Positions 28,495 through 37,334 are shown, numbered from the stretch's first letter. The stretch: DNA of 64,000 nucleotides from Candidatus Dactylopiibacterium sp. (GCA_031119555.1 JAVHXQ010000004.1:1-64000), one strand, 5' to 3'. Made by a program: numbers and translations. The notes: generated by a model from the sequence alone, not told the origin.

Positions 28495-30945
28495 TCAGGC
28501 CGTGAGGTCTTCGAATGCGGCTCTCAGCGCGGCCTCGCCCTGGGTGGCGCTGCGCTGCTGCCATGGGTCCTGGTAATCCTGCAGCGCGTAGTGCAGGCGC
28601 CCGGCGAGTTCGCGGCGCCCGTCGGCGTCTTCCACGATGCGCTGCTTCACGTGATCGAGCCCGACGCGAGCCAGCCAGTGCACGGTCCGCTCGAGATAGA
28701 AGCCTTCCTCGCGGTAGAGCTGCAGGAAGGCGGCGGAGTGCTCCATGACTTCTTCATCGCTCTTCACCTTGCAGAGGAACTGCGCGACCTCGGTCCGGAT
28801 GCCGCCGTTGCCGGCCACGTAGAGTTCGTAGCCGGAATCGACGCCGATCACGCCCACGTCCTTGATGCCGGCTTCGGCGCAGTTGCGCGGGCAGCCGGAT
28901 ACCGCGAGCTTGACCTTGTGGGGGCTCCACATGCCGAAGAGCATTTTCTCGAGCTTCACGCCCATGTCCATCGAGCGCTGCGTGCCGAAGCGGCAATGCT
29001 CGGCGCCGACGCAGGTCTTGACCGTGCGTATGCTCTTGCCATAGGCGTGCCCGGACACCATGCCGGCGGCGTTGAGGTCGGCCCAGATGCCCGGCAGGTC
29101 GGCCTTCTTCACGCCCAGCAGATCGATGCGCTGGCCGCCAGTGACCTTGACCGTGGGCACGCGGTACTTCTCGGCCGCGTCGGCGATCGCGCGCAGCTCG
29201 GCGGGCGTGGTGAGGCCGCCCAGCATGCGGGGCACGACCGAGTAGGTGCCATCCTTCTGGATGTTGGCGTGCGAGCGTTCGTTGATGAAGCGTGACTGCG
29301 GATCGTCGCGCGCTTCGTGCGGCCAGGTGGAGATGAGGTAGTAGTTCAGCGCCGGCCGGCACGAGGCGCAGCCGTCGGGGGTCTTCCAGCCCAGCGCCTG
29401 GAGGGTGGCGGGAATGCTCGTGAGGTGCTGCTCGCGGATCGCCTGGCGCACTGCGCCGTGAGCGTGGTCGGTGCACGCGCACATCGGTTTGGCGCTGGAG
29501 TCGGCCGGCGTGTAGGCCCCGCCCACGCACGAGGCGATGATCTGTTCGACGAGTCCCGTGCAGGAGCCGCAGGAACTCGATGCCTTGGTGTGCTTGCGCA
29601 CGTCTTCCAGCGTGAAGAGCCCTTGCTCCTTGATGGCTTTCACGATGGTGCCCTTGCACACGCCATTGCAGCCGCAGATCTCGGCCGTGTCGGGCAGGGC
29701 GGCGGCCTGGTTCTGGCCCTTGTGGCCCGTGTCGCCCAGATGGTTCTTGCCGAACAGCAGGTGGTCGCGGATGTCCGCGATGTTCTGGCCATCCTTGAGC
29801 AGCTGGAAGTACCACGCGCCATCGGCCGTGTCGCCATAGGCCACGGCGCCGACGATGCGGTCGTCCTTCACCACGACGCGCTTGTAGATGCCCGCGGCGG
29901 GGTCCGACAGCACGATGTCCTCGGTGCCTTCGCCGCCCGAGAAGTCGCCCGCCGAGAACACGTCGATGCCCGTGACCTTGAGCTTGGTGGAGGTGACCGA
30001 GCCCTGGTAGCGCCCGATGCCGTGCTGCGCGAGATGGTTCGCGGCCACCTTGGCCTGCTCGAACAGCGGTGCCACGAGGCCGTAGGCGGTGCCACGGTGA
30101 TTCGCGCATTCGCCGACCGCATACACGCGCGGGTCGTAGGTCTGCAGGGTGTCGCTGACGACGATGCCGCGCTGGCAGTGGATGCCCGCCTGCTCGGCGA
30201 GCGTCGTGTTGGGGCGGATGCCGGCGGCCATCACGACGAGATCGGCCGGCAGCGTTTCGCCGTCGCGCAGGCGCAGCGCGCAGACCCGGCCGCTGTCGCC
30301 CTGCACCAGTTCGGTGGTGTGGGCGGCGAGGCGGAACTTCATGCCCTTGGCTTCGAGCGCCTTCTGCAGCATGCGCGCGGCGCTGCGGTCGAGCTGGCGC
30401 TCCATGATCCACTCGCCCAGGTGCACCACGGTCACGTCCATGCCGCGCAGCGCCAGACCGTTGGCGGCTTCCAGCCCGAGCAGCCCCGCGCCGATCACCA
30501 CGGCGTGGCGATAGCGCGCGGCGGCGTCGATCATGGCGTCGGTGTCGGCGATGTCGCGGTAGGCGATCACCCCGGGCAGATCCTTGCCCGGCACGGGCAG
30601 GATGAAGGGCAGGGAACCGGTGGCGAGCAGGAGGCGGTCGTAGGGCGCCTCGAAGCCGTCCTCGGCGATCACGCGGCGGGCCCGTCGATCCAGGCGCGCG
30701 ATCCGGCGGCCCGTGTGCAGCGTGATGCCGTTGTCGCGATACCAGGCCAGATCGTTGAGGATGATGTCCTGGATCGTCATCTCGCCGGCCAGCACGGGCG
30801 AGAGCATGATGCGGTTGTAGTTGGGGTGCGGTTCCGCGCCGAAGACGGTGATGTCGTACATGTCGGGCGCGAGCTTGCGCAGCTCTTCCAGCGTGCGCAC
30901 CCCGGCCATGCCGTTGCCGACCATCACGAGTTTCTGTTTGTGCAT
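28495..30945 (-). CDS. nirB: NADH-dependent nitrite reductase large subunit
   Basis: An 816-residue cytoplasmic enzyme that reduces nitrite to ammonium. Two Rossmann domains for FAD and NADH come first (MVGNGMAGVRTLEEL near residue 8; AVVIGAGLLGLEAANGLAL near 145). A BFD-type [2Fe-2S] domain (CGCNGVCKGTIV ... SSSCGSCTG) follows. The sirohaem/[4Fe-4S] domain carries TCVGAEHCRFGTQ and SGCPRNCAEAGIKD. ATG 30943-30945 (MHKQKLVMV) fits the family start; the frame continues 11 codons further upstream. A sigma-54 promoter lies about 155 bp upstream, leaving a leader of about 140 nt, a possible target of NasT. Confidence 0.95.
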   Translation of the reverse strand: MHKQKLVMVGNGMAGVRTLEELRKLAPDMYDITVFGAEPHPNYNRIMLSPVLAGEMTIQDIILNDLAWYRDNGITLHTGRRIARLDRRARRVIAEDGFEAPYDRLLLATGSLPFILPVPGKDLPGVIAYRDIADTDAMIDAAARYRHAVVIGAGLLGLEAANGLALRGMDVTVVHLGEWIMERQLDRSAARMLQKALEAKGMKFRLAAHTTELVQGDSGRVCALRLRDGETLPADLVVMAAGIRPNTTLAEQAGIHCQRGIVVSDTLQTYDPRVYAVGECANHRGTAYGLVAPLFEQAKVAANHLAQHGIGRYQGSVTSTKLKVTGIDVFSAGDFSGGEGTEDIVLSDPAAGIYKRVVVKDDRIVGAVAYGDTADGAWYFQLLKDGQNIADIRDHLLFGKNHLGDTGHKGQNQAAALPDTAEICGCNGVCKGTIVKAIKEQGLFTLEDVRKHTKASSSCGSCTGLVEQIIASCVGGAYTPADSSAKPMCACTDHAHGAVRQAIREQHLTSIPATLQALGWKTPDGCASCRPALNYYLISTWPHEARDDPQSRFINERSHANIQKDGTYSVVPRMLGGLTTPAELRAIADAAEKYRVPTVKVTGGQRIDLLGVKKADLPGIWADLNAAGMVSGHAYGKSIRTVKTCVGAEHCRFGTQRSMDMGVKLEKMLFGMWSPHKVKLAVSGCPRNCAEAGIKDVGVIGVDSGYELYVAGNGGIRTEVAQFLCKVKSDEEVMEHSAAFLQLYREEGFYLERTVHWLARVGLDHVKQRIVEDADGRRELAGRLHYALQDYQDPWQQRSATQGEAALRAAFEDLTA

Positions 30946-31098
30946 GACGACGATCCCTCTCTCGAAGCTGTGGGCCACGGTGGCCCGGAATGAATCCAGC
31001 TACGCGGCGATCGTCGTTGATCTGCCTGCGTCGGCGGCGTTGCCGGCGCGGGCGCGCTGTTCCTGGCGGAATAGCGTGATGCGTGATGCACGACATCA

Positions 31099-31114
31099 AG
31101 CAATCCACATGCCA
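31099..31114 (-). promoter_or_regulatory. Sigma-54 promoter of nirB
   Basis: On the - strand TGGCATG-TGGA-TTGCT matches TGGCACGnnnnTTGCW at all but one fixed position, with exact -24/-12 spacing. It faces nirB from the 305-bp gap between nirB and the kinase/phosphatase gene. It predicts NtrC-type nitrogen control of nirB-nirD-nasA. Confidence 0.82.
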
Positions 31115-31219
31115 CCTCGTGTGATTCCTTCAAGGCTTTGATGCGCAAGGGTTTTGTTTTCTCGCTTGAGGGCGGCCCGCACGCCGTGCCCGCGATCGGG
31201 GCAGACCCGGGCGCAGGAC

Positions 31220-31234
31220 GCGCCGCGACGGTGC
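31220..31234 (-). promoter_or_regulatory. Imperfect NtrC-like dyad upstream of the nirB sigma-54 promoter
   Basis: On the - strand GCAC-n7-GCGC fits the NtrC half-site pattern GCAC-n7-GTGC with one mismatch. It lies about 106 bp upstream of the -24 element, in the range used by enhancer-binding proteins. It is partly supported by a better copy before narK. Confidence 0.4.
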
Positions 31235-31250
31235 GCGCCCCGCGCGCGGA

Positions 31251-32936
31251 TCAGCCGGCGAGCAGCGCGATGGCGAGCACGAGGTTGGCGAACAGCGAGG
31301 CCGCGGCCAGGAGCTTGAGCGCGAGCTGCGGGTCGCGCTGCATGAGCGGACGCCGGCGCGGCACGCTCAGCGGGCGGGCCGCCCCCGTCTGCAAGGCGAG
31401 CAGGAATTCCTCCGCCGTCTCGAAGCGCTCGGCGGTCTCGCGCGCGACGGCCTTGAGCAGCACGGATTCCAGCCAGCCGGGCAGATCGGGCCGGTAGCGC
31501 GTGGGCGGCACCGGGTCGCCGAAACGCGGGCGCTGGAAAGCCTCGATCTCGCCATACGGAAAGTGCCGCGTGGCCGCTTCGTAGAGCGTCACGCCGACGG
31601 CGTAGAGGTCTCCCGACGCTTGCGCGCACGCCGCGCCGAAGCTCTGCGGCGACATGTAGCTCGGCGTGCCGGGATTGTTGATCTCGCTGAAATGCTCGCC
31701 AGCGCCGCTGTCGGAGGCGGCCACGCCGAGATCGAGCAGGCGCAGCGTGTCGTCGTGGCCCAGCAGCACGTTGGCGGGCTTGATGTCGCGATGCACGATG
31801 GCAAGCCGGTGCAGCGCGGCCGTGGCGCGCAGCAGCTGCGTGCCCAGCGCGATGAGTTCCCGCGGCGTGAAGCGGTGGCCGCGCGCGATGCGCTGGGCGA
31901 GGGTTTCGCCGGCGTGCCAGTGCATGAGGTAGTAGAGATGGCCGCGCGCGGGCCAGCTCACGGTCTGCGGAAACGCCGCATCGGTCACGCGGCGCGCGAG
32001 CCATTCCTCATGCGCGAGCGCGGCGCGCTCGGCGGCCCCGGCCTGCTCGCGCAGGGTCTTGAGGACGAGGAGGCGGCCGTCGCAATCCTCGACGTGGTAC
32101 AGCAGCGTCACGCGCGAAGCGTGCAGCAGGCCCCGCACGCGCAGGCCGTCCAGGGTCTGGCCGGGGTGCAGCGCGGGCGGAAGCGGCAGCTCGCGGGTGC
32201 GCGCGAGGGTGTCGCGCAGGCCGTCGGCGGGCAGCGCCTGGATGTCGAGCACGAGCGCGCTCGCGTTGTCGCGCGAACCCGCCGCGAGCGCGGCTTGGGC
32301 GAGGGCGTAGGCGCAGGCGGTGGCCTCCGCGTGATGCATCGCCAGCGCCTGCAGGCGCGCATCGCGCAGCGCGGCCCAGATGCCGTCGGTCAACAGCAGG
32401 AAGCGGTCTCCGGCGGCCAGTTCGCCTTCCGCGAAATCGGCCGCCAGGTGGCTGTCCAGGCCGAGCGCGCGCGACAGCACGGTGCGCAGCTCCGGGTGTT
32501 CCCACACGTGGTCCTGCGTGAGCTTGCGCAGCCGGCCCGCGCGCAGCAGGTAGAGGCGCGAATCGCCCACATGCACGCAGACCCAGCGCCGCCCGCGCAC
32601 CACGAGCCCGGTGAGGGTGGTGGCCATGCCGGCACCGGGATCGGCGCGCGCGCCCTGCGCGAAGAGCCAGCGGTTGGTCGCGCCGAGCACTTTGTCCAGC
32701 GACTGGGCGATGCTCCAGGTATCGGGCGTGGCGTAGTAATCGCCCAGCAGGCTGCGCACCGCGAACTCGGCGGCCTCCCTGCCGCGCGCGTGACCGCCCA
32801 CGCCGTCGGCGATCGCCGCGAGCAGGCCCTTGTTGTCCAGCTCGGCAGCGGCGGGCGTGACGGCGCCGACGAAATCCTCGTTGCGCGCGCGCGGGCCGGT
32901 CAGCGAGGCGTGGCCGAGCGAAACGGTCAGGGGCAT
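31251..32936 (-). CDS. Fused PP2C phosphatase / Ser-Thr protein kinase with C-terminal membrane anchor
   Basis: A 561-residue signalling protein. Residues 1-235 are a PP2C phosphatase with metal-binding DGVGGH (44-49), HVGDSR (122-127), TDGIW (183-187) and RDN (222-224). Residues about 260-520 are a eukaryotic-type kinase with Lys293 in VLKTL, HRDIKPANVLL (382-392), DLG in place of DFG (402-404) and GTPSYMSP (423-430). A hydrophobic anchor follows at about 538-558. Both catalytic sites look intact, so it could add and remove phosphate on the same targets. It sits between narK and nirB, and similar fusions accompany nitrate assimilation genes in Burkholderiales. The target is unknown. Confidence 0.88.
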   Translation of the reverse strand: MPLTVSLGHASLTGPRARNEDFVGAVTPAAAELDNKGLLAAIADGVGGHARGREAAEFAVRSLLGDYYATPDTWSIAQSLDKVLGATNRWLFAQGARADPGAGMATTLTGLVVRGRRWVCVHVGDSRLYLLRAGRLRKLTQDHVWEHPELRTVLSRALGLDSHLAADFAEGELAAGDRFLLLTDGIWAALRDARLQALAMHHAEATACAYALAQAALAAGSRDNASALVLDIQALPADGLRDTLARTRELPLPPALHPGQTLDGLRVRGLLHASRVTLLYHVEDCDGRLLVLKTLREQAGAAERAALAHEEWLARRVTDAAFPQTVSWPARGHLYYLMHWHAGETLAQRIARGHRFTPRELIALGTQLLRATAALHRLAIVHRDIKPANVLLGHDDTLRLLDLGVAASDSGAGEHFSEINNPGTPSYMSPQSFGAACAQASGDLYAVGVTLYEAATRHFPYGEIEAFQRPRFGDPVPPTRYRPDLPGWLESVLLKAVARETAERFETAEEFLLALQTGAARPLSVPRRRPLMQRDPQLALKLLAAASLFANLVLAIALLAG

Positions 32937-33008
32937 GGGAGCCTCCGGGGCGGGTTCGGGGAGAGGGCCTGCGCGGGCGCGCAGCGGAGCGCGCAGCGGG
33001 GCGGGAGA

Positions 33009-34220
33009 CTAGATGCGGGCCGCCACCGCCGCGCCCCAGGTAGTGCGCCAGCGCTGCTTGACGAGAGTGAGCCCGAGCAGCGCCACCACCGCGAGGGCCG
33101 CGAAAATCAGGAAGCCGAGCTGGTAGCTCCCCGTCGCCTGCTTGGCGTAGCCCAGGCTGGAGGCCAGGTAGAAGCCGCCGATGCCGCCGGCCATGCCGAC
33201 CAGACCGGTCATGACGCCGATTTCACGCCGGAAGCGCTGCGGCACGAGCTGGAACACCGCGCCGTTGCCCATGCCGAAGGCCAGCATGGCGCCCGTGAAG
33301 CCGGCGGCCGCGAGCCACACCGTGGGCAGGCCCAGGCTTACGATGAAGAGGAAGGCGGCGGCGAGCACGTACATCAGGCTCAGCATGCGGATGCCGCCCA
33401 GGCGGTCGGCGAGGTTGCCGCCGATCGGGCGCACGAGGCTGCCCGCGAACACGCAGCCTGCCGTGAAGAAGGCGGCGCTGCGCGCATCGAGGCCGTATTC
33501 GGCGTTGAAGTAGATCGTCAGCGAAGAGGCGAGCCCCGAGAAGCCGCCGAAGGTCACCGCGTAGAAGAACATGAACCACCATGCGTCCCCGTCGCGCAGG
33601 AGGCCTGCGTAGTCGGCGAAGGATTTCGGCGGCGGGCAGTCGGGCGCGTCGCGGGCGATCAGCAGATAGATCGCGAACACCACGGCCAGCGGGATCAGCA
33701 CGATGCCGAACACGTTGTTCCAGCCGCCGTAGGCGATGGCGAGGCTGGGGGCGAAGAGCGCGGCGAGCACGGTGCCCGAGTTGCCCGCGCCGGCGATGCC
33801 CATCGCGGTGCCCTGGTGTTCGGGCGGATACCAGCGCGAGGCCAGCGGCAGCGCGACCGCGAAGGAGGCGCCGGCCACGCCGAGGAAGGCGGCGAGGATC
33901 ATGACCTGGGTATAGGTGTGGATGCCGAAGTGCCAGGCCGTGAAGAGGGCGCCGATCACGATGATCTGGCCGACGATGCCGGCCGCGCGCGGCCGGATCT
34001 GATCGACCAGGACGCCCATGACGATGCGCAGGAAAGCGCCGGAGAGCAGCGGCGTGGCCACCATGAGCCCCTTCTGGGCGGGCGTGAGCTGGAGGTCGGC
34101 GGCGATCTGCACGCCCAGCGGGCCGAGCAGGACCCACACCATGAAGGCGAGGTCGAAATACAGGAACGCGGCCAGCAGCGTGGGCCAGTGTCCGGCTTTG
34201 AGGAAGGATTGCTTGTCCAT
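33009..34220 (-). CDS. narK: NarK/NasA-family nitrate/nitrite MFS transporter
   Basis: A 403-residue, 12-helix transporter of the nitrate/nitrite porter group. It has the family nitrate-signature glycine-rich helices GVAGASFAVALPLASRWYPPEHQG (helix 5 region, about 112-135) and GLVGMAGGIGGFYL (helix 11). The first arginine-bearing helix includes FLRIVMGVLVDQIRPR. It imports nitrate for NasA, or exchanges nitrite. ATG 34218-34220 (MDKQSFLKAGHWPTLLAAF) is the usual start. A sigma-54 promoter with an NtrC-like site lies 200-320 bp upstream, leaving a long leader. Confidence 0.92.
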   Translation of the reverse strand: MDKQSFLKAGHWPTLLAAFLYFDLAFMVWVLLGPLGVQIAADLQLTPAQKGLMVATPLLSGAFLRIVMGVLVDQIRPRAAGIVGQIIVIGALFTAWHFGIHTYTQVMILAAFLGVAGASFAVALPLASRWYPPEHQGTAMGIAGAGNSGTVLAALFAPSLAIAYGGWNNVFGIVLIPLAVVFAIYLLIARDAPDCPPPKSFADYAGLLRDGDAWWFMFFYAVTFGGFSGLASSLTIYFNAEYGLDARSAAFFTAGCVFAGSLVRPIGGNLADRLGGIRMLSLMYVLAAAFLFIVSLGLPTVWLAAAGFTGAMLAFGMGNGAVFQLVPQRFRREIGVMTGLVGMAGGIGGFYLASSLGYAKQATGSYQLGFLIFAALAVVALLGLTLVKQRWRTTWGAAVAARI

Positions 34221-34432
34221 GGTGGCTCCGTCAGGGTTGTGCGCTCGGCAAACCGTGAAGCGGCGAGGACGGAAGCATCGACCGGGGCGGCGACGAGCTT
34301 CACGGCCTTGCATGAGCGGCCGGGGCCGCCTGCATGACGCGTTTGCGCGAAGATCGCCTTTGATCCGGTCGGGGCCGACGACGCTGTCGGCTCCGTGGGG
34401 CTGCCTTGTGGGGCGGCTCCCGCAGAGCTTCT

Positions 34433-34448
34433 AGCAGAAGCCGTGCCA
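34433..34448 (-). promoter_or_regulatory. Sigma-54 promoter of narK
   Basis: On the - strand TGGCACG-GCTT-CTGCT matches the consensus at all but one fixed base with exact spacing. It starts a transcript about 200 nt ahead of the narK ATG. That leader is long enough for NasT-controlled antitermination. Confidence 0.83.
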
Positions 34449-34465
34449 GGTGTCTTGAATGGCTG

Positions 34466-34487
34466 AAAGCCTTATGGAAAGGGCTTT
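34466..34487 (-). terminator. Weak hairpin downstream of nasS
   Basis: AAAGCC-n10-GGCTTT stem between the nasS stop and the narK promoter. On the - strand it lacks a T run, so it may be a weak terminator or incidental. Confidence 0.3.
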
Positions 34488-34524
34488 TGCGGCGAAGGCG
34501 CGGTTGCCGCGCGATGCGTGCGCC

Positions 34525-34539
34525 GCACCGCGAATGTGC
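34525..34539 (-). promoter_or_regulatory. NtrC-like binding site upstream of narK
   Basis: GCAC-ATTCGCG-GTGC is a perfect match to the GCAC-n7-GTGC palindromic NtrC pattern, 77 bp upstream of the -24 element of the narK sigma-54 promoter and just past the nasS stop codon. Confidence 0.6.
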
Positions 34540-34569
34540 GGCGCGGGCCGATCTGGTGCGGGCGCGGCG

Positions 34570-35742
34570 TCAGCGCGCGCGGGGGTCCGCGTGCGGGGGC
34601 AGGTAGCGGTCGGGGCGGGAACCATCCCAGACTTCGCCGTCCATGAGCACGCTGCTGCGCAGGGGGCGCGCCGGCAGGCTCACGCCCAGCGCGCGGGCGG
34701 CCTCGGCATACAGATCGGTGCGGTGGATGCTGCGTGCGATCTGCTCATGCTCGACGCGTCCGAGCATGCCCCAGCGCTGATGCTGGGCGAGGAACCACAT
34801 GCCGTCGGAGAGCCAGGGGAAGCTGGCCTCGCCGTCGGCGAAGAACTGCATCGGATGCGCATCCTGCCACTGGCGGCCGAGGCCGTCTTCGTACTCGCCC
34901 AGCATGCGTCCCTGGATCGTGGCGGGCGCGATATCCAGGTGATGCGGCGCGGCGATCAGCCCGGCGGCCCGCACGCGGTTGGCCGGGCTGGCGTCGAGCC
35001 AGCGCGCCGCCTCCAGGACGGCGCAGATCAGGGCGCGCGCGGTGGCGGGGTACTCGCGCGTGAAGCGGGCGGTCGTGGCGAGCACCTTCTCGGGGTGGTC
35101 GGGCCAGATCTGCTGGGACGTGGCCACCGTGAAGCCGACGCCTTCGAGGATCGCATGCTGGTTCCACGGCTCGCCCGCGCAGAAGCCGTCCATGTTGCCG
35201 CGACGCAGGTTGATGCTCATGTCGGGCGGCGGCACGACGATGCGGTGGATGTCGTGCATCGGATCAATGCCATGCGCCGCGAGCCAGTAGTACAGCCACA
35301 TGGCGTGCGTGCCGGTGGGAAAGGTCTGTGCGAAGGTCGCGCGCTGCGTGGCCTGCGCGAGGTGGCGGGCAAGGCTCTCACCGTCGCGCACGCCGTGCGC
35401 GAGCAGCGTGCGCGACAGCGTGATGGCCTGCCCGTTGCGCGACAGCGCGATGAGGATGTTCATGGCTTCCTGCACGCCGCCCAGGCCGGTGTGGATGCCA
35501 TAGACCTGCCCGTACAGCGCCTGCGAGGCGTGCAGCTCGCCCGCGACCAGGCGGTCGCGCACCGCGGCCCACGAGGCCTGGCGCTCGGGCACGATGCGCA
35601 GCCCGTAGCGGCGGTCGAAGCCGAGTTCCGCCGCCATGATGAGCGACGCGCAGTCGGTGAGCGGAATGTAGCCGACGCGGACTTCCTCCAGCTCGGGGCG
35701 GTCGGAACCTTCGACGCGGGCGGACGGGGGCTGGGTACTCAT
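34570..35742 (-). CDS. nasS: NasS-type cytoplasmic nitrate-sensing protein (NrtA-like)
   Basis: A 390-residue protein of the NrtA/CmpA/SsuA-like binding fold. It opens LEEVRVGYIPLTDCASLIMA and has the nitrate-site regions TGTHAMWLYYWLAAHGIDP and NMDGFCAGEPWNQHAI. It has no signal peptide or lipobox, unlike transport-type NrtA, and no ABC permease or ATPase follows. It directly trails nasT. These points identify it as NasS, which binds NasT and releases it when nitrate or nitrite is present. Transcribed with nasT. Confidence 0.85.
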   Translation of the reverse strand: MSTQPPSARVEGSDRPELEEVRVGYIPLTDCASLIMAAELGFDRRYGLRIVPERQASWAAVRDRLVAGELHASQALYGQVYGIHTGLGGVQEAMNILIALSRNGQAITLSRTLLAHGVRDGESLARHLAQATQRATFAQTFPTGTHAMWLYYWLAAHGIDPMHDIHRIVVPPPDMSINLRRGNMDGFCAGEPWNQHAILEGVGFTVATSQQIWPDHPEKVLATTARFTREYPATARALICAVLEAARWLDASPANRVRAAGLIAAPHHLDIAPATIQGRMLGEYEDGLGRQWQDAHPMQFFADGEASFPWLSDGMWFLAQHQRWGMLGRVEHEQIARSIHRTDLYAEAARALGVSLPARPLRSSVLMDGEVWDGSRPDRYLPPHADPRAR

Positions 35743-35866
35743 GCGGTGTTCTTTCGCGACCGCCCGGGGGCGGAGGGTGACAGGGCGTCATCATGACGGC
35801 TGCGCGCGCTCCGTGACGGCGGAGCCGCCGGGAGGGCGTCCGCGCGGGTCCGATGTGATGCTTTTG

Positions 35867-36454
35867 TCATGAATTTTCCCCCAGCAGCAGATCGGCCGCC
35901 GCGATGAGCTGCTCCGCCACGTCGTGGATGCGACGGCCGCGCTCCATCGCCATCTTGCGCAGGGCGTGATAGGCCTCGTCCTCGCTCATGTGGCGGGATT
36001 TCATGAGCAGACCCTTGGCACGCTCGACGAGGACGCGCTCGGAGAGCTTGCGCTGCGCTTCGTCGCGCTCGCGACGCACGGTCTGGAAAGCCTCGAAGCT
36101 CGCGGTGGCGGTCTTCAGCAGCGGCGCGAGGCGTTCCGGGCTCAGGCCGTCGACCACGTACGAGGACACGCCCGCGCGCAGGGCGCGGCGGATCACGTCG
36201 TCGTCGTCGTCGCCCGCGAACATCAGGACGGGGCGCGGCAGGTTGCGGTCGAGCGCGGCGAGGTTCTCCAGCGTGTCGCGGCTGGGCGAATCGGTGTGGA
36301 TCAGCAGCACGTCGGGCTGCAGCTGCTGCACGCGTTCGTGCAGGGCCAGCGCGTCGGGCAGCACCGCGGCCACCATGTGACCGGCGCGCGTGAGGGCTTC
36401 ACAGATCTCCAGCGCGCGTTCGCGGATTTCGTCGATGACCAGAACCTTGAGCAT
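35867..36454 (-). CDS. nasT: ANTAR-domain response regulator/antiterminator
   Basis: A 195-residue protein with an N-terminal receiver-like domain (VLVIDEIRERALEICEAL; DSPSRD in place of the usual phosphoacceptor region) and a C-terminal ANTAR RNA-binding domain (about 125-188; LVERAKGLLMKSRHMSEDEAYHALRKMAM). NasT binds paired hexaloop hairpins in leader RNA and prevents termination. ATG 36452-36454 (MLKVLVIDE) is chosen over a longer frame with a basic leader. Its likely targets are the long narK and nirB leaders in this window. Divergent from rpsF. Confidence 0.92.
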   Translation of the reverse strand: MLKVLVIDEIRERALEICEALTRAGHMVAAVLPDALALHERVQQLQPDVLLIHTDSPSRDTLENLAALDRNLPRPVLMFAGDDDDDVIRRALRAGVSSYVVDGLSPERLAPLLKTATASFEAFQTVRRERDEAQRKLSERVLVERAKGLLMKSRHMSEDEAYHALRKMAMERGRRIHDVAEQLIAAADLLLGENS

Positions 36455-36533
36455 GGGGGCGGAAGGTGGGGCAGGCGTGGAAAGGAAAAGCCGGCGCCAA
36501 GAGTATGCCGTCCGCGGCGTTCTTGTCATGGTC

Positions 36534-36563
36534 TTGCGGTGCGAGGCGCGTCTGGGCTAGAAT
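36534..36563 (+). promoter_or_regulatory. Sigma-70-type promoter of the rpsF operon
   Basis: TTGCGG and TAGAAT are separated by 18 bp and lie 66 bp before the rpsF start, in the nasT-rpsF divergent gap. Good match to -35/-10 consensus. Confidence 0.65.
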
Positions 36564-36628
36564 CCGCGGTTCCCTTGCTCCACCGGTACGCATGCCGGGG
36601 AGCTGTTTTCAACCCGTAAGGAGTCCGC

Positions 36629-37018
36629 ATGCGACATTACGAAATCGTTTTCATCGTCCATCCGGATCAGAGCGAGCAGGTGCCCGCGATGATCGAGCGC
36701 TACAAGTCCCTCGTGGCTTCGCGCAATGGCCAGATCCATCGTCTGGAAGACTGGGGCCGCCGTCAGCTGGCTTACCCGATCCAGAAGATCCACAAGGCTC
36801 ACTACGTTCTGATGAACATCGAAGTCGATCAGCCGACCATCGATGAAATCGAACACGCCTTCAAGTTCAACGACGCCGTGCTGCGCCACCTCACCATCAA
36901 GACGAAGAAGGCCGTGACCGCTCCGTCGCCGATGATGAAGGAAGAAAAGTCGCGCTCGCTGACCCCCGCCGCCGCTGAAGAAGCCAAGCCCGCCGAAGGC
37001 GCCGCTTCGCAGGCCTGA
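36629..37018 (+). CDS. rpsF: 30S ribosomal protein bS6
   Basis: A 129-residue bS6 that binds the central domain of 16S rRNA with bS18. [34 protein letters not shown] and FNDAVLRHL are the conserved elements. The C-terminal extension (about 100-129) is Lys/Glu/Ala rich and probably flexible, as in other betaproteobacteria. AAGGAG at 36618 precedes ATG. First gene of rpsF-priB-rpsR-rplI, overlapping priB by one base. bS6-bS18 autoregulation of this operon's leader is known in other bacteria; no such RNA was identified here. Confidence 0.97.
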   Translation: MRHYEIVFIVHPDQSEQVPAMIERYKSLVASRNGQIHRLEDWGRRQLAYPIQKIHKAHYVLMNIEVDQPTIDEIEHAFKFNDAVLRHLTIKTKKAVTAPSPMMKEEKSRSLTPAAAEEAKPAEGAASQA

Positions 37019-37332
37019 TGGGCGTTGCGGAAGACAACACGGTCCGCCTTTGCGGCGTGATCGTCGCACGGGAAGCCCTGCGATGGACACCCGCCCGGGT
37101 GCCGGTGCTGGAAATGCGCATCGAGCACCAGTCCCGGCAGATGGAAGCCGGAGCGGAACGCGAGGTCTTCTGCGAACTCAAGGTCAGGGCCATCGGCCCC
37201 GCAGCACAGCAGATCGAGGTCGTGGCACTGGGCAGCCGCCTGGCGATGGAAGGATTCCTCGCCGCGCGCAGCGCCCGCAACCGGGCACCGGTGCTGCACA
37301 TCAGAACATTTGAATTGTTGGAAGGAAATTGA
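37018..37332 (+). CDS. priB: Primosomal replication protein N
   Basis: A 104-residue OB-fold protein that binds single-stranded DNA and helps PriA restart stalled replication forks. It lies between rpsF and rpsR, the conserved position of priB in beta- and gammaproteobacteria. [31 protein letters not shown] strands and the C-terminal HIRTFELLE are typical. The start overlaps the rpsF stop (TGATG). The ribosome-binding site of rpsR lies inside its last codons. Confidence 0.92.
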   Translation: MGVAEDNTVRLCGVIVAREALRWTPARVPVLEMRIEHQSRQMEAGAEREVFCELKVRAIGPAAQQIEVVALGSRLAMEGFLAARSARNRAPVLHIRTFELLEGN

Positions 37333-37334
37333 TC

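Noticed and set aside
30946..31086. Possible ANTAR target hairpins in the nirB leader (GCTATTCC/GGAACAGC and GGGCCA/TGGCCC stems)
   Set aside because: Stems exist, but the loops are not the required paired hexaloops with conserved A and G; kept only as a question for a covariance-model search.
31563..34337. 924-codon open frame on the + strand opposite narK and the kinase gene
   Set aside because: It spans parts of two recognisable - strand genes and an intergenic gap, with His/Gln/Arg-rich translation; a composition artefact.
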